Assembly: GCF_003122325.1 (NCBI RefSeq)
Contig: NZ_QFBC01000020.1
Span: 62,001 to 126,000, forward strand
Reading direction: 5' to 3'
DNA length: 64,000 nt
Origin: Rhizobium album
Lineage (GTDB): Bacteria; Pseudomonadota; Alphaproteobacteria; Rhizobiales; Rhizobiaceae
In this document: one piece after another, positions 35,916 to 47,749 of the stretch
Numbering within the stretch: the first letter of the stretch is position 1
How the letters are laid out: the number at the start of each line of letters is the position of its first letter
The notes under the pieces: model-generated
What the model was told of the DNA's origin: nothing
What the model saw: only the letters and a program-made list of their open reading frames with translations
Database searches by the model: none
Translations under genes and position numbers: made by a program

Positions 35916-37427
35916 TCATTTCACCGACAGCGCGACATCGTGCGCTGCCTGCAAGGCTGCAGTATAATTGTTGACCAGCAGATCCACGGAGGCTGCCGTC
36001 GCATCGAAGATCGGTGCCGGGTAGACGCCGAAGAAGATCGTCAGAACGATCAGCGGGTAAAGAAGCGCCTGTTCGCGCGGGGACAGGTCGAAGAGCGCCT
36101 TGAGGCTTTCCTTTTCCAACGCGCCGAAGATGATGCGGCGATAGAGCCACAGCGCATAGGCGGCCGAAAGGATCACGCCCGTCGCAGCGAAGAGCGCAAC
36201 CCAGGTGTTGGCGCGGAAGACGCCGATCAGGGTCAGGAATTCGCCGATGAAACCGGAGGTGCCGGGCAGTCCGACGTTCGCCATGGTGAAGACCATGAAG
36301 GCGAAGGCGTATTTCGGCATGTTGTTGACCAGGCCGCCGTAAGCGGCGATCTCGCGGGTGTGCAGGCGGTCGTAGACGACGCCGACGCAGAGGAACAGCG
36401 CGCCGGAAACAAAGCCGTGCGAAATCATCTGGAACAGCGCGCCCTGGACGCCCTGCGTATTGGCCGCGAAGATACCCATTGTCACGTAACCCATATGGGC
36501 GACGGAAGAATAGGCGATCAGCTTCTTCATGTCCTCCTGCATCAGCGCCACCAGCGAGGTGTAGATGATGGCGATGACGGAGAGCGCGAAGACCATCGGC
36601 GCGAAATAGTCGGAGGCGAGCGGGAACATCGCCAGCGAGAAGCGGATCATGCCGTAGCCGCCAAGCTTCAGGAGAATGCCGGCCAGGATGACCGAACCCG
36701 CGGTCGGCGCCTGGACGTGCGCATCCGGAAGCCAGGTGTGCACCGGCCACATCGGCATTTTCACCGCGAAGGAGGCGAAGAAGGCGAGCCACAGCCAGGT
36801 CTGCAGACCGGCGGGGAACTGGTACTTCAAGAGTTCCGTGATGTCGGTGGTGCCGGCCTGCCAGTACATCGCCATGATGGCGAGCATCATCAGCACCGAG
36901 CCGAGCAGCGTATAGAGGAAGAACTTGTAGCTGGCGTAGACGCGGTCCTTGCCGCCCCAGACGCCGATGATCAGGAACATCGGGATCAGGCCGCCTTCGA
37001 AGAAGACGTAGAACAGCACGATGTCGAGCGACACGAAGACGCCGATCATCAGCGTTTCGAGCAGCAGGAAGGCGATCATGTATTGCTTCAGCCGCTTCTC
37101 GATCGTTACCCAGCTGGCGAGGATGCAGAAGGGCATCAGAAGCGTCGTCAGGATGACGAACAGCATGGAGATGCCGTCGACGCCGACGTGATAACCGATA
37201 CCGGTGCCGAGCCAGGTGGTCTTCTCGACCATCTGGAAGCCCGGGTTCGAATTGTCGAAACCGATCCAGATGAACAGCGACACGAGAAAGGTGAAGAGCG
37301 TGGTGAACAGCGAGACGTTCAGCACGTTCCGCCGGCCGTTCGGCGTGTCATCCCTCGTGAGCAACAGGAAGAGGACGCCGACCAGCGGCAGGAACGTGAC
37401 CGTTGAAAGAATAGGCCAATCGGTCAT
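35916..37427 (-). CDS. nuoM: NADH-quinone oxidoreductase subunit M
   Basis: A 503-residue antiporter-like membrane subunit. [18 protein letters not shown] and the [11 protein letters not shown] segment with the conserved lysine just before it (MKKLIAYSS) identify it. Its ATG overlaps the nuoL stop by one base (TGATG), so NuoL and NuoM are coupled. Confidence 0.96.
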   Translation of the reverse strand: MTDWPILSTVTFLPLVGVLFLLLTRDDTPNGRRNVLNVSLFTTLFTFLVSLFIWIGFDNSNPGFQMVEKTTWLGTGIGYHVGVDGISMLFVILTTLLMPFCILASWVTIEKRLKQYMIAFLLLETLMIGVFVSLDIVLFYVFFEGGLIPMFLIIGVWGGKDRVYASYKFFLYTLLGSVLMMLAIMAMYWQAGTTDITELLKYQFPAGLQTWLWLAFFASFAVKMPMWPVHTWLPDAHVQAPTAGSVILAGILLKLGGYGMIRFSLAMFPLASDYFAPMVFALSVIAIIYTSLVALMQEDMKKLIAYSSVAHMGYVTMGIFAANTQGVQGALFQMISHGFVSGALFLCVGVVYDRLHTREIAAYGGLVNNMPKYAFAFMVFTMANVGLPGTSGFIGEFLTLIGVFRANTWVALFAATGVILSAAYALWLYRRIIFGALEKESLKALFDLSPREQALLYPLIVLTIFFGVYPAPIFDATAASVDLLVNNYTAALQAAHDVALSVK

Positions 37428-39430
37428 CAGAAGGAACTCCCGAGCATCATCCAGGTGACGAGCGCCGCAACGCCGATCAGCATGGCAAAGGCATAATGAT
37501 AGAGGTAACCGGTTTGCAGGCGCACCACGCGGTTGGTCACGTCGACGACGCGGGCGGCGATGCCGTTCGGGCCGTACCTATCGATGACCGCGACGTCACC
37601 CTTCTTCCACAGGAAACGGCCGAGCGCCTTGGCGGAACGGACGAACAGGAAGTCGTAGAGCTCGTCGAAGTACCACTTGTTGAGCAGGAACTGGTAAAGC
37701 ACGCGATGCTGCTGGGCCAGGACCTTCGGCGTTTCCGGCGACTTGATGTACATGTACCAGGCGGTGACGAAGCCGGTGACCATGGCGATGAACGGGCTCC
37801 ACTTCACCAGAAGCGGCACATGGTGGAAATGTTCGAGGATCTCGTTTTCCGGCAGGGTGAACAATGCGCCCTTCCAGAATTCAGCATAGTGGTGACCGAA
37901 GAAGTAGCCCTCGAAAATCACGCCGGCGAGAACCGCACCGACCGCCAGGATATAAAGCGGCAGCAACATCACCATCGGCGATTCATGCACGTGATGCATG
38001 ACCTCGTGGCTGGCACGCGGCTTGCCGAAGAAGGTCAGGAAGGCCAGGCGCCAGGAATAGAAGCTGGTGAACAGCGCGGCGATGACCAGCAAGGTAAAGG
38101 CGAAGCCCGAAACCGCCGAGTGCGAGGCGTAGGCGGATTCGATGATCACGTCCTTGGAGAAGAAGCCGGCAAAGCCGAACATCGTGCCGGGGATACCGAC
38201 ACCGGTCAGCGCCAGCGTGCCGATGGTCATCATCCAGAAGGTGATCGGGATATGCTTGCGCAGGCCGCCCATGTAGCGCATGTCCTGCTCGCCGTCGACG
38301 GCGTGGATGACGGAGCCGGCACCGAGGAACAGCAGCGCCTTGAAGAAAGCGTGCGTGAACAGATGGAAGATCGCCGCGCCGTAAGCGCCGACGCCGAGCG
38401 CCACGAACATGTAACCGAGCTGCGAGCAGGTCGAGTAGGCGATGACGCGCTTGATGTCGTTCTGCACCAGACCGACGGTCGCCGCGAAGAAGGCGGTGAT
38501 GGCGCCGATGACGGTGACGACGGTCAGCGCATCATGCGACAGTTCGAACAGCGGCGACATGCGGGCGACGAGGAAGACGCCGGCGGTGACCATGGTTGCG
38601 GCATGGATGAGCGCCGAGACCGGCGTCGGGCCTTCCATAGCGTCCGGCAGCCAGGTGTGCAGCAGGAACTGCGCCGACTTGCCCATGGCACCCATGAAGA
38701 GCAGCAGGCAGACGGCGGTGATGGCGTGCGCCTTGTCGAGATGCATGCCGAAGAGGTTGATGACGGCTTCGCCGCCCTCGGCCGCCCCTTCGGCCGGCAG
38801 GTAGGTGGCGGCCGTCGCGAAGATCGTTTCGAAGTTGATCGAGCCGAACAGCACGAAGACACCGGAAATGCCGAGGATGAAACCGAAGTCGCCGACGCGG
38901 TTGACGATGAAGGCCTTCATCGCCGCCGCATTGGCCGAGGGCTTCTTGAACCAGAAGCCGATGAGCAGGTAGGACGCCAGGCCCACGCCTTCCCAGCCGA
39001 AGAACATCTGCAGCAGATTGTCCGACGTGATGAGCATCAGCATCATGAAGGTGAACAGCGACAGGTAGGCGAAGAAACGCGGCCGATGCGGATCGTGGTG
39101 CATGTAGCCGATCGAATAGAGGTGCACCAGGGTCGAGACGGTGTTGACGACGACGAACATCACCGCGGTCAGCGTGTCGACGCGGAAGGCCCATTCGACG
39201 TCGATGCCGCCGGACTGGATCCAGCGCAGGACGGGAACCTTGATCACTTCGCCGGCCTCGCCATGGCCGAGCGCCACGGTGAAGAAGGCGATCCAGGAAA
39301 GGATCGCAACGACGATCATCAGGCCGGTGGTGACGTATTCCGATGCCTTGGCGCCGATGGCGCGACCGAACAGGCCGGCGATCAGCGCGCCGATCAGGGG
39401 AAGGAAAACGATGGCTTTGTAAAGGATCAT
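37427..39430 (-). CDS. nuoL: NADH-quinone oxidoreductase subunit L
   Basis: A 667-residue antiporter-like subunit, the most distal pump. [21 protein letters not shown] and [16 protein letters not shown] are present; the C-terminal part supplies the long lateral helix. It starts 7 bp after nuoK. Confidence 0.96.
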   Translation of the reverse strand: MILYKAIVFLPLIGALIAGLFGRAIGAKASEYVTTGLMIVVAILSWIAFFTVALGHGEAGEVIKVPVLRWIQSGGIDVEWAFRVDTLTAVMFVVVNTVSTLVHLYSIGYMHHDPHRPRFFAYLSLFTFMMLMLITSDNLLQMFFGWEGVGLASYLLIGFWFKKPSANAAAMKAFIVNRVGDFGFILGISGVFVLFGSINFETIFATAATYLPAEGAAEGGEAVINLFGMHLDKAHAITAVCLLLFMGAMGKSAQFLLHTWLPDAMEGPTPVSALIHAATMVTAGVFLVARMSPLFELSHDALTVVTVIGAITAFFAATVGLVQNDIKRVIAYSTCSQLGYMFVALGVGAYGAAIFHLFTHAFFKALLFLGAGSVIHAVDGEQDMRYMGGLRKHIPITFWMMTIGTLALTGVGIPGTMFGFAGFFSKDVIIESAYASHSAVSGFAFTLLVIAALFTSFYSWRLAFLTFFGKPRASHEVMHHVHESPMVMLLPLYILAVGAVLAGVIFEGYFFGHHYAEFWKGALFTLPENEILEHFHHVPLLVKWSPFIAMVTGFVTAWYMYIKSPETPKVLAQQHRVLYQFLLNKWYFDELYDFLFVRSAKALGRFLWKKGDVAVIDRYGPNGIAARVVDVTNRVVRLQTGYLYHYAFAMLIGVAALVTWMMLGSSF

Positions 39431-39437
39431 AGCCGGT

Positions 39438-39746
39438 TCAGCCCTTCATCACATTGACGTCTTCGACGGCGATGGAGCCGCGGTTACGATAGAAGACCAC
39501 GAGAATTGCAAGACCGATCGCCGCCTCCGCCGCCGCGACCGTCAGGATGAACAGGGCGAAGACCTGACCCGTGATGTCGTTGAGGAAGGAAGAGAAGGCG
39601 ACCATGTTGATATTGACCGCAAGCAGGATGAGTTCCACCGACATCAGGATGACGATGACGTTCTTGCGGTTGAGGAAAATGCCGAAAACACCGAGCGTGA
39701 AGAGGATGGCACTGACCGTCAGGTAATGGGAAAGACCGATTTCCAT
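39438..39746 (-). CDS. nuoK: NADH-quinone oxidoreductase subunit K
   Basis: A 102-residue, three-helix membrane subunit, with the conserved membrane glutamates in [11 protein letters not shown] and [11 protein letters not shown] that carry protons. It lies 29 bp after nuoJ. Confidence 0.96.
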   Translation of the reverse strand: MEIGLSHYLTVSAILFTLGVFGIFLNRKNVIVILMSVELILLAVNINMVAFSSFLNDITGQVFALFILTVAAAEAAIGLAILVVFYRNRGSIAVEDVNVMKG

Positions 39747-39775
39747 AATTTCGTTTCCTTGACCTCGTGCGCGCT

Positions 39776-40390
39776 TCAGACGCCCTGCCCGGGCTTGACC
39801 TTGACCACCTCGACGGCGGTCGCGGGCGTGCGGGCAACCTGCTGGGAAATATCCTGCCGCTTGATGTTCTGGCGGTGACGCAGCGTCAGCACGATGGCGC
39901 CGATCATCGCGACCAGCAGCACAAGGCCGGCGATCTGGAAGAAATAGACATAATGGGTGTAGAGCACGTCGCCGAGGGCGGCGGTATTGGTGCGTTCCGT
40001 CAGCGCGGGGATGGGCATCGCCACCGTCTTGCCGATGTCGGGCGAAATGACGCTGCCGCCGATGACGACGATCAGTTCCGCCGCCAGGATCACCCCGATC
40101 AGCGCGCCGACCGGCGCGTATTCGAGCACGCCCGAGCGCAACTCCGTGAAGTCGATGTCAAGCATCATCACGACGAAGAGGAAGAGCACCGCCACAGCGC
40201 CGACATAAACGACCAGCAGGATCATCGCCAGGAATTCGGCGCCCGTCAGCAGGAAGAGGCCGGCGGAGTTAAAGAAGGTGAGGATCAGGAACAGAACCGA
40301 ATGGACCGGATTCCGAGCCGAAATCACCATGAACGCCGACGCCACAGCGATGAAGGCGAAGAGATAGAAAAAAAGAGCCTGCAGACCCAT
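39776..40390 (-). CDS. nuoJ: NADH-quinone oxidoreductase subunit J
   Basis: A 204-residue membrane subunit with five helices; [18 protein letters not shown] is the typical third helix. A 139-bp gap separates it from nuoI, large for this operon; it holds no ORF I support. Confidence 0.95.
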   Translation of the reverse strand: MGLQALFFYLFAFIAVASAFMVISARNPVHSVLFLILTFFNSAGLFLLTGAEFLAMILLVVYVGAVAVLFLFVVMMLDIDFTELRSGVLEYAPVGALIGVILAAELIVVIGGSVISPDIGKTVAMPIPALTERTNTAALGDVLYTHYVYFFQIAGLVLLVAMIGAIVLTLRHRQNIKRQDISQQVARTPATAVEVVKVKPGQGV

Positions 40391-40529
40391 GTTGGTGCCT
40401 TTTCGTCTTCCCCCGGGCGGACTGTCCCCTGCCCGATGGAGTTTTGCCGGCCTCGATGACGCTGCCGGCGCTCCGTTTTAACTGGACCGCGACGGGATGC
40501 TCCCGGGGCGGCATACATTCAATAGCCGA

Positions 40530-41021
40530 TCAGCGGTACGGCGAGTCGATCGCGATGTTGCGCGCGATTTCGCGCTCCCAGCGGTCGCCGTTGTCGAGCA
40601 GACGGGCCTTGTCGAAATAGAGCTCTTCGCGCGTTTCCGTCGCGAATTCAAAGTTCGGACCTTCGACGATGGCATCGACCGGGCAGGCTTCCTGGCAGAA
40701 GCCGCAATAGATGCACTTCACCATGTCGATGTCGTAACGCACCGTGCGGCGGGTGCCGTCGTTGCGGCGCGGCCCGGCTTCGATGGTGATCGCCTGGGCG
40801 GGACAGATGGCTTCGCACAACTTGCAGGCGATGCAGCGTTCTTCGCCGTTGGGGTAACGGCGCAGGGCGTGTTCGCCGCGGAAGCGCGGGGAAACCGGAC
40901 CTTTTTCGAAAGGATAGTTGATCGTCGCCTTCGTCCGGAAGAAGTAGCGCATCGACAGGAAGAAAGCGCCGACGAATTCCTTCAGGAAGAGCGAACTGAC
41001 GGCTTGCGAAAAACCGGCCAT
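40530..41021 (-). CDS. nuoI: NADH-quinone oxidoreductase subunit I
   Basis: A 163-residue subunit with two ferredoxin-type 4Fe-4S motifs, [12 protein letters not shown] and [12 protein letters not shown] (clusters N6a and N6b). The ATG at 41021 has GGAG six bases upstream and matches the usual length; the ATG at 41033 would add four residues. Confidence 0.95.
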   Translation of the reverse strand: MAGFSQAVSSLFLKEFVGAFFLSMRYFFRTKATINYPFEKGPVSPRFRGEHALRRYPNGEERCIACKLCEAICPAQAITIEAGPRRNDGTRRTVRYDIDMVKCIYCGFCQEACPVDAIVEGPNFEFATETREELYFDKARLLDNGDRWEREIARNIAIDSPYR

Positions 41022-41060
41022 CTTAATCTCCAAATTTGCCAGAAACGGACGGGCGCATGA

Positions 41061-42104
41061 TCAGGCCCAACCCATCAGTTTCAGCACGAATGCAACAATG
41101 ACCACCATGGCGAGCGAAATCGGCAGGAAAACCTTCCAGCCCAGGCGCATCAGCTGGTCATAGCGGTAGCGCGGCACGAAGGCCTTCACCATGGCGAACA
41201 TGAAAAACACCATTGTCGCCTTGATGACGAACCAGATGATACCCGGCACCCAGTTGAGCACGGCGATGTCGACCGGCGGCAGCCAGCCCCCGAGAAACAG
41301 GATCGTCGTCAGCGAGCACATCAGAACGATGGCCGCATATTCGCCGAGCATGAACATCATGTAGGGCGCCGACGAATATTCGACCATGAAGCCGGCAACC
41401 AGCTCCGATTCCGCTTCCGGAAGATCGAAGGGCGGACGGTTGGTTTCAGCCAGCGCCGAGATGAAGAAGATGATGAACATCGGGAACAGCGCCAGCCAGT
41501 GCCAGTCGAGGAACGAGGCAGGCAGGCCCATCATGGTGCCGAGACCATCCTTCTGGGCGATGACGATGTCCGTCAGGTTCAGCGAACCGACGCAGAGCAG
41601 CACGGTGACGATGACGAAGCCGATCGAGACTTCGTAGGACACCATCTGCGCGGCGGAACGCAGCGCGCCGAGGAACGGGTACTTCGAGTTCGAAGCCCAG
41701 CCGCCCATGATGATGCCGTAGACTTCCAGCGACGAGATCGCGAAGACGTAGAGGATGCCGACGTTGATATTGGCGACCACCCAGCCCTCGTTGAGCGGGA
41801 TCACCGCCCAGGTGGCGAGCGCCAGCGTCACGGCGACGAGCGGGGCCAGCAGGAAGACGCCCTTGTTGGCGCCGGCCGGAATGATCGGCTCCTTGAAGAC
41901 GAACTTCAGAAGGTCGGCGAAGGACTGGAACAGACCCCACGGACCGACGACGTTCGGACCGCGGCGAAGCTGCACGGCGGCCCAGATCTTGCGGTCGGCA
42001 AGCAGGATGTAAGCGATGAAGACGAGCAGGCAGACGAGAAGCAGCAGCGACTGTCCGACCATGATGGCCGCCGGCCAGACGTAGTTAGAAACGAAAGAGT
42101 CCAT
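41061..42104 (-). CDS. nuoH: NADH-quinone oxidoreductase subunit H
   Basis: A 347-residue eight-helix subunit that forms the quinone chamber with NuoB and Nuo[41 protein letters not shown]-type loops ([16 protein letters not shown]) are conserved. The ATG at 42104 ([11 protein letters not shown]) is used; the open frame before it is the end of nuoG in another phase. Confidence 0.95.
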   Translation of the reverse strand: MDSFVSNYVWPAAIMVGQSLLLLVCLLVFIAYILLADRKIWAAVQLRRGPNVVGPWGLFQSFADLLKFVFKEPIIPAGANKGVFLLAPLVAVTLALATWAVIPLNEGWVVANINVGILYVFAISSLEVYGIIMGGWASNSKYPFLGALRSAAQMVSYEVSIGFVIVTVLLCVGSLNLTDIVIAQKDGLGTMMGLPASFLDWHWLALFPMFIIFFISALAETNRPPFDLPEAESELVAGFMVEYSSAPYMMFMLGEYAAIVLMCSLTTILFLGGWLPPVDIAVLNWVPGIIWFVIKATMVFFMFAMVKAFVPRYRYDQLMRLGWKVFLPISLAMVVIVAFVLKLMGWA

Positions 42105-42115
42105 GGTCCCTGCCC

Positions 42116-44197
42116 TTACTCTGCCGCGACTTTGAAATTGTTGCGGGCAAGCGCCGAGCACTCCGCCATGACGGCCGAAGCGCGCGCTATCGGGTTCGTC
42201 AAATAGAAGTCTTTCACGGTCGACGCAAACCCGGATTTGTTGATGACACCGCCTTTTTCCGCCACTGCGGCAATTTCGCCTGCATTGCCCGGAGCGATCT
42301 CGTCCGTATGGGCGAAATGCGGGTGCGCGGCATAGAGTTTGGCACGCAAAGCACCAAGCGAATCAAAGGGAAGGCGCTTGCCGAGCACGTCCGACAGCGC
42401 GCGGATGATCGCCCAGTCTTCCTTGGCGTCGCCAGGCGCAAAACCGGCACGGTTACCCATCTGAACGCGGCCTTCGGTGTTGACCCAGATGCCCGACTTT
42501 TCGGTGTAGGTCGCAGCCGGCAAGATGACGTCGGCGCCATGCGCCCCGTTATCGCCGTGCGAGCCGATATAGACGGTGAACTTGGCGGTCTTGGCCGAGG
42601 TTTCGAATTCGTCGGCGCCGAGCAGGAAGAGCACGTCCATCGACTTCAGCATCTCGGCGGCGTTGGCGCCGTTGGCGCCCGGTACGAAACCGAGATCCAG
42701 GCCGCCGACGCGCGATGCTGCGGTGTGCAGCACGGCAAAACCGTTCCACTCTTCGGTGATCGCACCGACGGCGACGGCGAGAGCCGCTGCCTGCGACAGG
42801 ATCGCTGCGCCATCGGCACGGGCGAGCGCGCCCTGGCCGATGAGGATCAGCGGGTTCTTGGCGCCCTTCAGCTTGTCGAGGAAGGAGTGGTTGCCGGCGA
42901 CAAGATCCGCCAGGCTGTCGGTACCGGCACCGATGTAGTCATAATCATAGCGCAGTTCGCCGGCTTCGCCGATCAGGCCGATCGGGAAACCGCCGCGGCG
43001 CCAGCGCTTGCGGATGCGGGCGTTGAGAACGGCCGCTTCGTAACGCGGGTTGGCGCCGATGATCAGCAGCGCGTCGGCAGCTTCGATGCCTTCGATACCG
43101 GGATTGAAGAGGTAGCTTGCGCGACCGAGCGACGGATCAAGCGCCGTCCCGTCCAAACGACAGTCGAGGTTTTCCGAGCCGAGCGATTTTATCAGCTCCG
43201 ACAGGGCATACATTTCTTCGACGGAGGCCAGGTCACCGGCAATCGCGCCGATCTTGTTGCCGGAGGTGCCGGCGACGGCAGCCTTGATGGCACCGAAGGC
43301 TTCGCCCCAGCTGGCAGCCTGCAGGCGGCCGTCACGGCGAACGTAAGGCCGGTCGAGACGCTGGGTCTTCAGGCCGTCCCAGATGAAGCGGGTCTTGTCG
43401 GAGATCCACTCTTCGTTGATCGCCTCGTTGACGCGCGGCAGGATGCGCATGACTTCGCGGCCGCGGGTATCGACACGGATCGCCGAGCCGAGCGCGTCCA
43501 TGACGTCGATCGATTCGGTCTTGTTCAGTTCCCACGGACGGGCGGTGAAGGCGAAGGGCTTCGAGGTCAGCGCGCCGACCGGGCACAGGTCAACGACATT
43601 GCCCTGCAGCTCCGACGTCATTGCCTGCTCGAGATAGGTGGTGATTTCGGCGTCTTCGCCGCGGCCGATCAGGCCAAGCTCGGTGATACCGCCAACTTCG
43701 GTGGTGAAGCGGACGCAACGCGTGCAGTGGATGCAGCGGTTCATCACCGTCTTGACCAGCGGGCCGATATATTTGTCTTCGACGGCGCGCTTGTTTTCCT
43801 GGTAGCGCGAGGTGTCGATGCCGAAGGCCATCGCCTGGTCCTGCAGGTCGCATTCGCCGCCCTGGTCACAGATCGGGCAATCCAGCGGGTGGTTGATCAG
43901 TAGGAATTCCATGACGCCCTCACGGGCCTTCTTCACCATCGGCGTGTTGGTGAAGATCTCGGGAAGTTCGCCGTTCGGGCCGCCGCGGACGTCGCGCACA
44001 CCCATGGCGCAGGAGGCTGCCGGCTTCGGCGGGCCGCCCTTCACCTCGATGAGACACATGCGGCAATTGCCGGCGACCGACAAACGCTCGTGAAAACAAA
44101 AGCGCGGAACCTCGGCGCCGGCTTCTTCGCACGCCTGCAGCAGCGTGAAATGATCCGGTACCTCGATCTCTTTACCGTCAACTTTTAGCTTCGCCAT
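42116..44197 (-). CDS. nuoG: NADH-quinone oxidoreductase subunit G
   Basis: A 693-residue iron-sulfur subunit. The N-terminal 2Fe-2S ligands ([15 protein letters not shown]), the [12 protein letters not shown] segment and CIHCTRC are present; the rest is a molybdopterin-oxidoreductase-like domain with no cofactor, as in other complex I. It follows the accessory ORF at 44262-44975 rather than nuoF directly. Confidence 0.95.
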   Translation of the reverse strand: MAKLKVDGKEIEVPDHFTLLQACEEAGAEVPRFCFHERLSVAGNCRMCLIEVKGGPPKPAASCAMGVRDVRGGPNGELPEIFTNTPMVKKAREGVMEFLLINHPLDCPICDQGGECDLQDQAMAFGIDTSRYQENKRAVEDKYIGPLVKTVMNRCIHCTRCVRFTTEVGGITELGLIGRGEDAEITTYLEQAMTSELQGNVVDLCPVGALTSKPFAFTARPWELNKTESIDVMDALGSAIRVDTRGREVMRILPRVNEAINEEWISDKTRFIWDGLKTQRLDRPYVRRDGRLQAASWGEAFGAIKAAVAGTSGNKIGAIAGDLASVEEMYALSELIKSLGSENLDCRLDGTALDPSLGRASYLFNPGIEGIEAADALLIIGANPRYEAAVLNARIRKRWRRGGFPIGLIGEAGELRYDYDYIGAGTDSLADLVAGNHSFLDKLKGAKNPLILIGQGALARADGAAILSQAAALAVAVGAITEEWNGFAVLHTAASRVGGLDLGFVPGANGANAAEMLKSMDVLFLLGADEFETSAKTAKFTVYIGSHGDNGAHGADVILPAATYTEKSGIWVNTEGRVQMGNRAGFAPGDAKEDWAIIRALSDVLGKRLPFDSLGALRAKLYAAHPHFAHTDEIAPGNAGEIAAVAEKGGVINKSGFASTVKDFYLTNPIARASAVMAECSALARNNFKVAAE

Positions 44198-44261
44198 CGT
44201 ACCTTACGTCCTGTTTTGTCTGCTGCCGCAAACCTGTCCTTCGTCCGCCCGCCGGGGCGTC

Positions 44262-44975
44262 TTATGTCTTCGCCGTCTTCGTGCCGGCAAGTGCCTTCGC
44301 CTGGCCGATCCAGTCGTCGCGGCCGATGCGGCCCTCGACACCGAGTTCGGCGTCGAACCGCTTGATGTCGTCCTCGCTCCAGCCTGCAATATCGGCAAAA
44401 CGAGAAACACCCTTGCCGTTCAGAACCTGTTCCAGCTTCGGGCCGATGCCGGAAATGCGCTTGAGATCGTCGGCCTTGGCCCGGCGCACCGTCTTGACGG
44501 GTGCAGCGATCACCGGCTTTTCTTGCTTGGCCTTCGGTGCTGCCTTGGCGGTCACCGCCGACTTCACCTTTTCTTTCGAAACGGTCTTTACGACGGGCTT
44601 CGCCTTCGTTTCCACAACAGGCGCAACCTCTTCGACCGCCCGCAGCACCGGCTTCAACGGCACGACCTTCGCCGTCTCCGTGCGTGTCACGACCGGCTTG
44701 GCTTCCTTGACAACGGGTTCAACCTTCACGGCCGCCCCCTGCCCTTCCGCCATCTGTTTTTCCAGGAGAGCGGAAAAGCGCTGGCTGGTTTCGACCGCGC
44801 TCTGCAGCGCGCCGAGAAACGCGCCGGCCATCTGCGTGGAAAAACCGAACCCGATCGTCGCGGCGGCCGCAAATGCCGCAGCCGGATGCGCGGCGAACGG
44901 ATGCAACGGCGGCAGCGCAGTGCCAGCGGTGTCGTTCGCCGTCTGTTTCGTGCTCTTGCCTGCCGTTTCCGTCAT
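44262..44975 (-). CDS. Accessory protein with NuoE-like C-terminal domain, between nuoF and nuoG
   Basis: A 237-residue protein of three parts: an Ala-rich N-terminal region with a hydrophobic stretch (about 28-60), a low-complexity Lys/Val/Pro/Ala linker (about 75-160), and a C-terminal domain with DDLKRISGIGPKLEQVLNG (helix-hairpin-helix-like), FADIAGWSEDD and GRIGRDDWIGQAKALA. This last domain is the same type as the extension of NuoE in this window (DDLKMISGVGPKIEGTL, IAGWQKAE, GRIERDDWVHQAKVLA). The ATG at 44975 is 5 bp after the nuoF stop, so it is made with complex I. Assembly or stability of the NADH module is a guess. Confidence 0.8.
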   Translation of the reverse strand: MTETAGKSTKQTANDTAGTALPPLHPFAAHPAAAFAAAATIGFGFSTQMAGAFLGALQSAVETSQRFSALLEKQMAEGQGAAVKVEPVVKEAKPVVTRTETAKVVPLKPVLRAVEEVAPVVETKAKPVVKTVSKEKVKSAVTAKAAPKAKQEKPVIAAPVKTVRRAKADDLKRISGIGPKLEQVLNGKGVSRFADIAGWSEDDIKRFDAELGVEGRIGRDDWIGQAKALAGTKTAKT

Positions 44976-44980
44976 GTCGT

Positions 44981-46285
44981 TTACTCCGCTGCTTCCAGGA
45001 CGGCGCCGTGCGCCGTGGCGTTGCGTGTGAACTCGTCGATACGCTTTTCCATCTCCGGACGGAAGTTGCGGATCAGGCCCTGGATCGGCCAAGCCGCGGC
45101 ATCGCCCAAGGCACAGATCGTGTGGCCTTCCACCTGCTTCGACACCTGGAAGAGCATGTCGATCTCGCGCTTCTGGGCATTGCCCTTCACCATGCGCTCC
45201 ATCACCCGCATCATCCAGCCGGTGCCTTCGCGGCACGGCGTGCACTGGCCGCAGCTTTCATGCTTGTAGAAAGCCGCCAGACGCCAGATCGCCTTCACGA
45301 TATCCGTCGACTTGTCCATGACGATGACAGCGGCCGTACCGAAGGACGACTTCACGTCACGCATGCCATCGAAATCCATCGGCGCATCCAAGATATCCTC
45401 GCCCTTCACCACCGGACAGGAAGAGCCGCCGGGGATGACGCCGAGAAGATTGTCCCAGCCGCCGCGGATGCCGCCGCAATGGCGCTCGATCAGTTCGCGG
45501 AAGGGAATGCCCATCGCTTCTTCGACGGTGCACGGCTTGTTGACGTGACCGGAAACCATGAACAGCTTGGTGCCGACATTGTTCGGACGGCCGATCGCCG
45601 AGAACCAGGCGGCTCCGCGGCGCAGGATGGTCGGCGCAACGGCGATCGATTCGACGTTGTTGACGGTGGTCGGGCAGCCGTAGAGACCCATGTTCGCCGG
45701 GAAAGGCGGCTTCAGGCGCGGCTGGCCCTTCTTGCCTTCGAGGCTTTCGAGCAACGCGGTCTCTTCGCCGCAGATATAGGCGCCTGCACCGTGATGCAGA
45801 AAAATGTCCATATCCCAGCCATGCTTGTTGTTCTTGCCGAGCAGGCCGGCATCATAGCATTCGTCGATCGCCGCCTGCAGGGCCTCGCGCTCACGCATGT
45901 ATTCGCCGCGGATATAGATGTAGGCGGTATGGGCACCCATGGCGAAGGAGGCGATCAGGCAGCCTTCGATCAGCGTATGCGGATCGTGACGCATGATGTC
46001 CCGGTCCTTGCAGGTGCCGGGCTCCGATTCGTCGGCGTTGACGACGAGGTAGTGCGGCCGGCCGTCGCTTTCCTTCGGCATGAAGGACCACTTCAGGCCG
46101 GTGGGGAAGCCGGCACCGCCGCGGCCGCGCAGGCCCGACGCCTTCATCTCGTTGATGATCCAGTCGCGACCCTTTTCGAGAATCTGCTTGGTGCCATCCC
46201 AATGGCCACGGCTCATGGCGCCCTTCAGGGACTTGTCCTTGAAGCCGTAGATATTGGTGAAGATGCGATCCTGATCAGCTAGCAT
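44981..46285 (-). CDS. nuoF: NADH-quinone oxidoreductase subunit F
   Basis: A 434-residue subunit that binds NADH and FMN ([13 protein letters not shown]) and carries cluster N3 ([14 protein letters not shown]). All ligands are intact. It lies 73 bp after nuoE. Confidence 0.96.
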   Translation of the reverse strand: MLADQDRIFTNIYGFKDKSLKGAMSRGHWDGTKQILEKGRDWIINEMKASGLRGRGGAGFPTGLKWSFMPKESDGRPHYLVVNADESEPGTCKDRDIMRHDPHTLIEGCLIASFAMGAHTAYIYIRGEYMREREALQAAIDECYDAGLLGKNNKHGWDMDIFLHHGAGAYICGEETALLESLEGKKGQPRLKPPFPANMGLYGCPTTVNNVESIAVAPTILRRGAAWFSAIGRPNNVGTKLFMVSGHVNKPCTVEEAMGIPFRELIERHCGGIRGGWDNLLGVIPGGSSCPVVKGEDILDAPMDFDGMRDVKSSFGTAAVIVMDKSTDIVKAIWRLAAFYKHESCGQCTPCREGTGWMMRVMERMVKGNAQKREIDMLFQVSKQVEGHTICALGDAAAWPIQGLIRNFRPEMEKRIDEFTRNATAHGAVLEAAE

Positions 46286-46358
46286 GGCTCTTATTCCGCC
46301 GGTTCGTCGATAATGTCGAGACGCTTCCGATGCGCTTCAACCGAGTTTCTACATACAC

Positions 46359-47480
46359 TTATCGCGGCTTCTTGCCGAAGACCTTGATATACTCTTCCTC
46401 GCCGCCCTCGGCGAGAACCTTGGCCTGATGGACCCAGTCGTCGCGTTCGATACGACCGCGGAAATTCAGGTAGCCATCGACCCAGTCACATTCGGCCTTC
46501 TGCCAGCCGGCAATCTGCGCGAAGGTGAAGATGCCGAGTTCATGCAGGGTGCCTTCGATCTTCGGGCCGACGCCGGAGATCATCTTCAGATCATCCGGCT
46601 TTTCCGGCTTGTCGACCGATTTCGGGCGGTTGGGATCATCGAGCGAAGGCTTGGCGCTTGCCTTTTCGGCATCCGCCGTCCCCGACGGCGCCTGGGCTTC
46701 CGCAGCCCTGGCGTTTTCGGCAGCGGCGGCGGGCGCCGTTGCCGGCGTCTTCAACGTCGGATTGGTTTCGTCGGCATCCGTCTTGGCGCGACCGGCGTTC
46801 GAGGGCGGAATGCTGACCGCGTCGGCGGCCGCTTCCTGCTCGACGGCGAGTTGCGACTTCGGCGGAACGATCTCTTCGGTCAGCGTGGTCACGCCACCGA
46901 ACGGCGCCGAGAAATGCCGGTCGATCTGCGGGCCCGGCTTGACGTCGGCGCCCTTGCCTGCCTCAAAGCGGTCGATGATGTATTCAAGCTGCGGAGGCGT
47001 CAGGTCCTCGTAGGCATCCTTGAAAATGATCACCATCGGCGCGTTGACGCAGGCGCCCTGACACTCCACCTCTTCCCACGACAGCGTGCCGCTGTCGTTG
47101 GTGTGCAGCGGCTCCGGATGGATCTTGCGCTTGCACAGGCTGATCAGCTCTTCCGAACCACGCAACATGCACGGCGTCGTGCCGCACACCTGGATGTGGG
47201 CGCGGGTGCCGACCGGTTTCAGCTGGAACTGCGTATAGAAGGTCGCCACTTCGAGCACGCGGATATAGGCCATATCCAGCATGTCGGCGACCGCCTCGAT
47301 ACAGGCGCGCGTCACCCAGCCGTCCTGCTCCTGCGCACGCATGAGCAACGGAATAACCGCCGACTGCTGACGCCCCGGCGGGTACTTCCTGATGGTTGCC
47401 TCGGCCCAGGCCGCGTTTTCCGCGCTAAAGGCAAAACTTGCCGGCTGGACGTTCTCTTCGGCTAGTCGACGAACGGACAT
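46359..47480 (-). CDS. nuoE: NADH-quinone oxidoreductase subunit E, extended
   Basis: The first 190 residues are the thioredoxin-like 2Fe-2S subunit (CGTTPCMLRG and CQGACVNAPM hold the cysteines). At 373 residues it is about twice the E. coli length: an Ala/Pro/Lys-rich linker leads to a C-terminal domain starting DDLKMISGVGPKIE and ending in a basic KVFGKKPR. The extra domain is shared with the separate ORF at 44262-44975. Long NuoE forms are known from rhizobia; the function of the extension is not. Confidence 0.94.
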   Translation of the reverse strand: MSVRRLAEENVQPASFAFSAENAAWAEATIRKYPPGRQQSAVIPLLMRAQEQDGWVTRACIEAVADMLDMAYIRVLEVATFYTQFQLKPVGTRAHIQVCGTTPCMLRGSEELISLCKRKIHPEPLHTNDSGTLSWEEVECQGACVNAPMVIIFKDAYEDLTPPQLEYIIDRFEAGKGADVKPGPQIDRHFSAPFGGVTTLTEEIVPPKSQLAVEQEAAADAVSIPPSNAGRAKTDADETNPTLKTPATAPAAAAENARAAEAQAPSGTADAEKASAKPSLDDPNRPKSVDKPEKPDDLKMISGVGPKIEGTLHELGIFTFAQIAGWQKAECDWVDGYLNFRGRIERDDWVHQAKVLAEGGEEEYIKVFGKKPR

Positions 47481-47497
47481 TCTTCCTCACGCCTATC

Positions 47498-47749
47498 TCA
47501 GTTTATGGATCTACACCTGGTATTCGCGATCGACGCGAATTCGCAGGCGTAGGCCGACTGGTCTTTTTGCATAAACACTACGAACCGGCTGCCGTTCGGC
47601 ACGGCAGCCTTGATTTCATATCCCTGTGACAGCAGTTGCGCCATGCTTGCCGACTGCGCCGACGATCCACCGAGACCATCTTCCTGTTGCTGGGCAACAG
47701 CGACAGACGATCCGAGCAACGTCGCAGCCATGGCAAGCGCTAGACGCAT
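47498..47749 (-). CDS. Small secreted protein between nuoD and nuoE
   Basis: An 83-residue protein with a signal peptide ([20 protein letters not shown]) and a mature part of about 63 residues with two cysteines near the C-terminus, probably a disulfide. I do not recognise the family. Its ATG overlaps the nuoD stop (TGATG), and nuoE begins 17 bp after its stop, so it is fixed in the complex I transcript although it should act in the periplasm. Confidence 0.75.
   Translation of the reverse strand: MRLALAMAATLLGSSVAVAQQQEDGLGGSSAQSASMAQLLSQGYEIKAAVPNGSRFVVFMQKDQSAYACEFASIANTRCRSIN

Noticed and set aside
35859-39457. Long plus-strand open frames opposite nuoL and nuoM
   Set aside because: They are composed almost entirely of charged Asp/Glu/His/Arg residues and mirror the membrane genes on the other strand.
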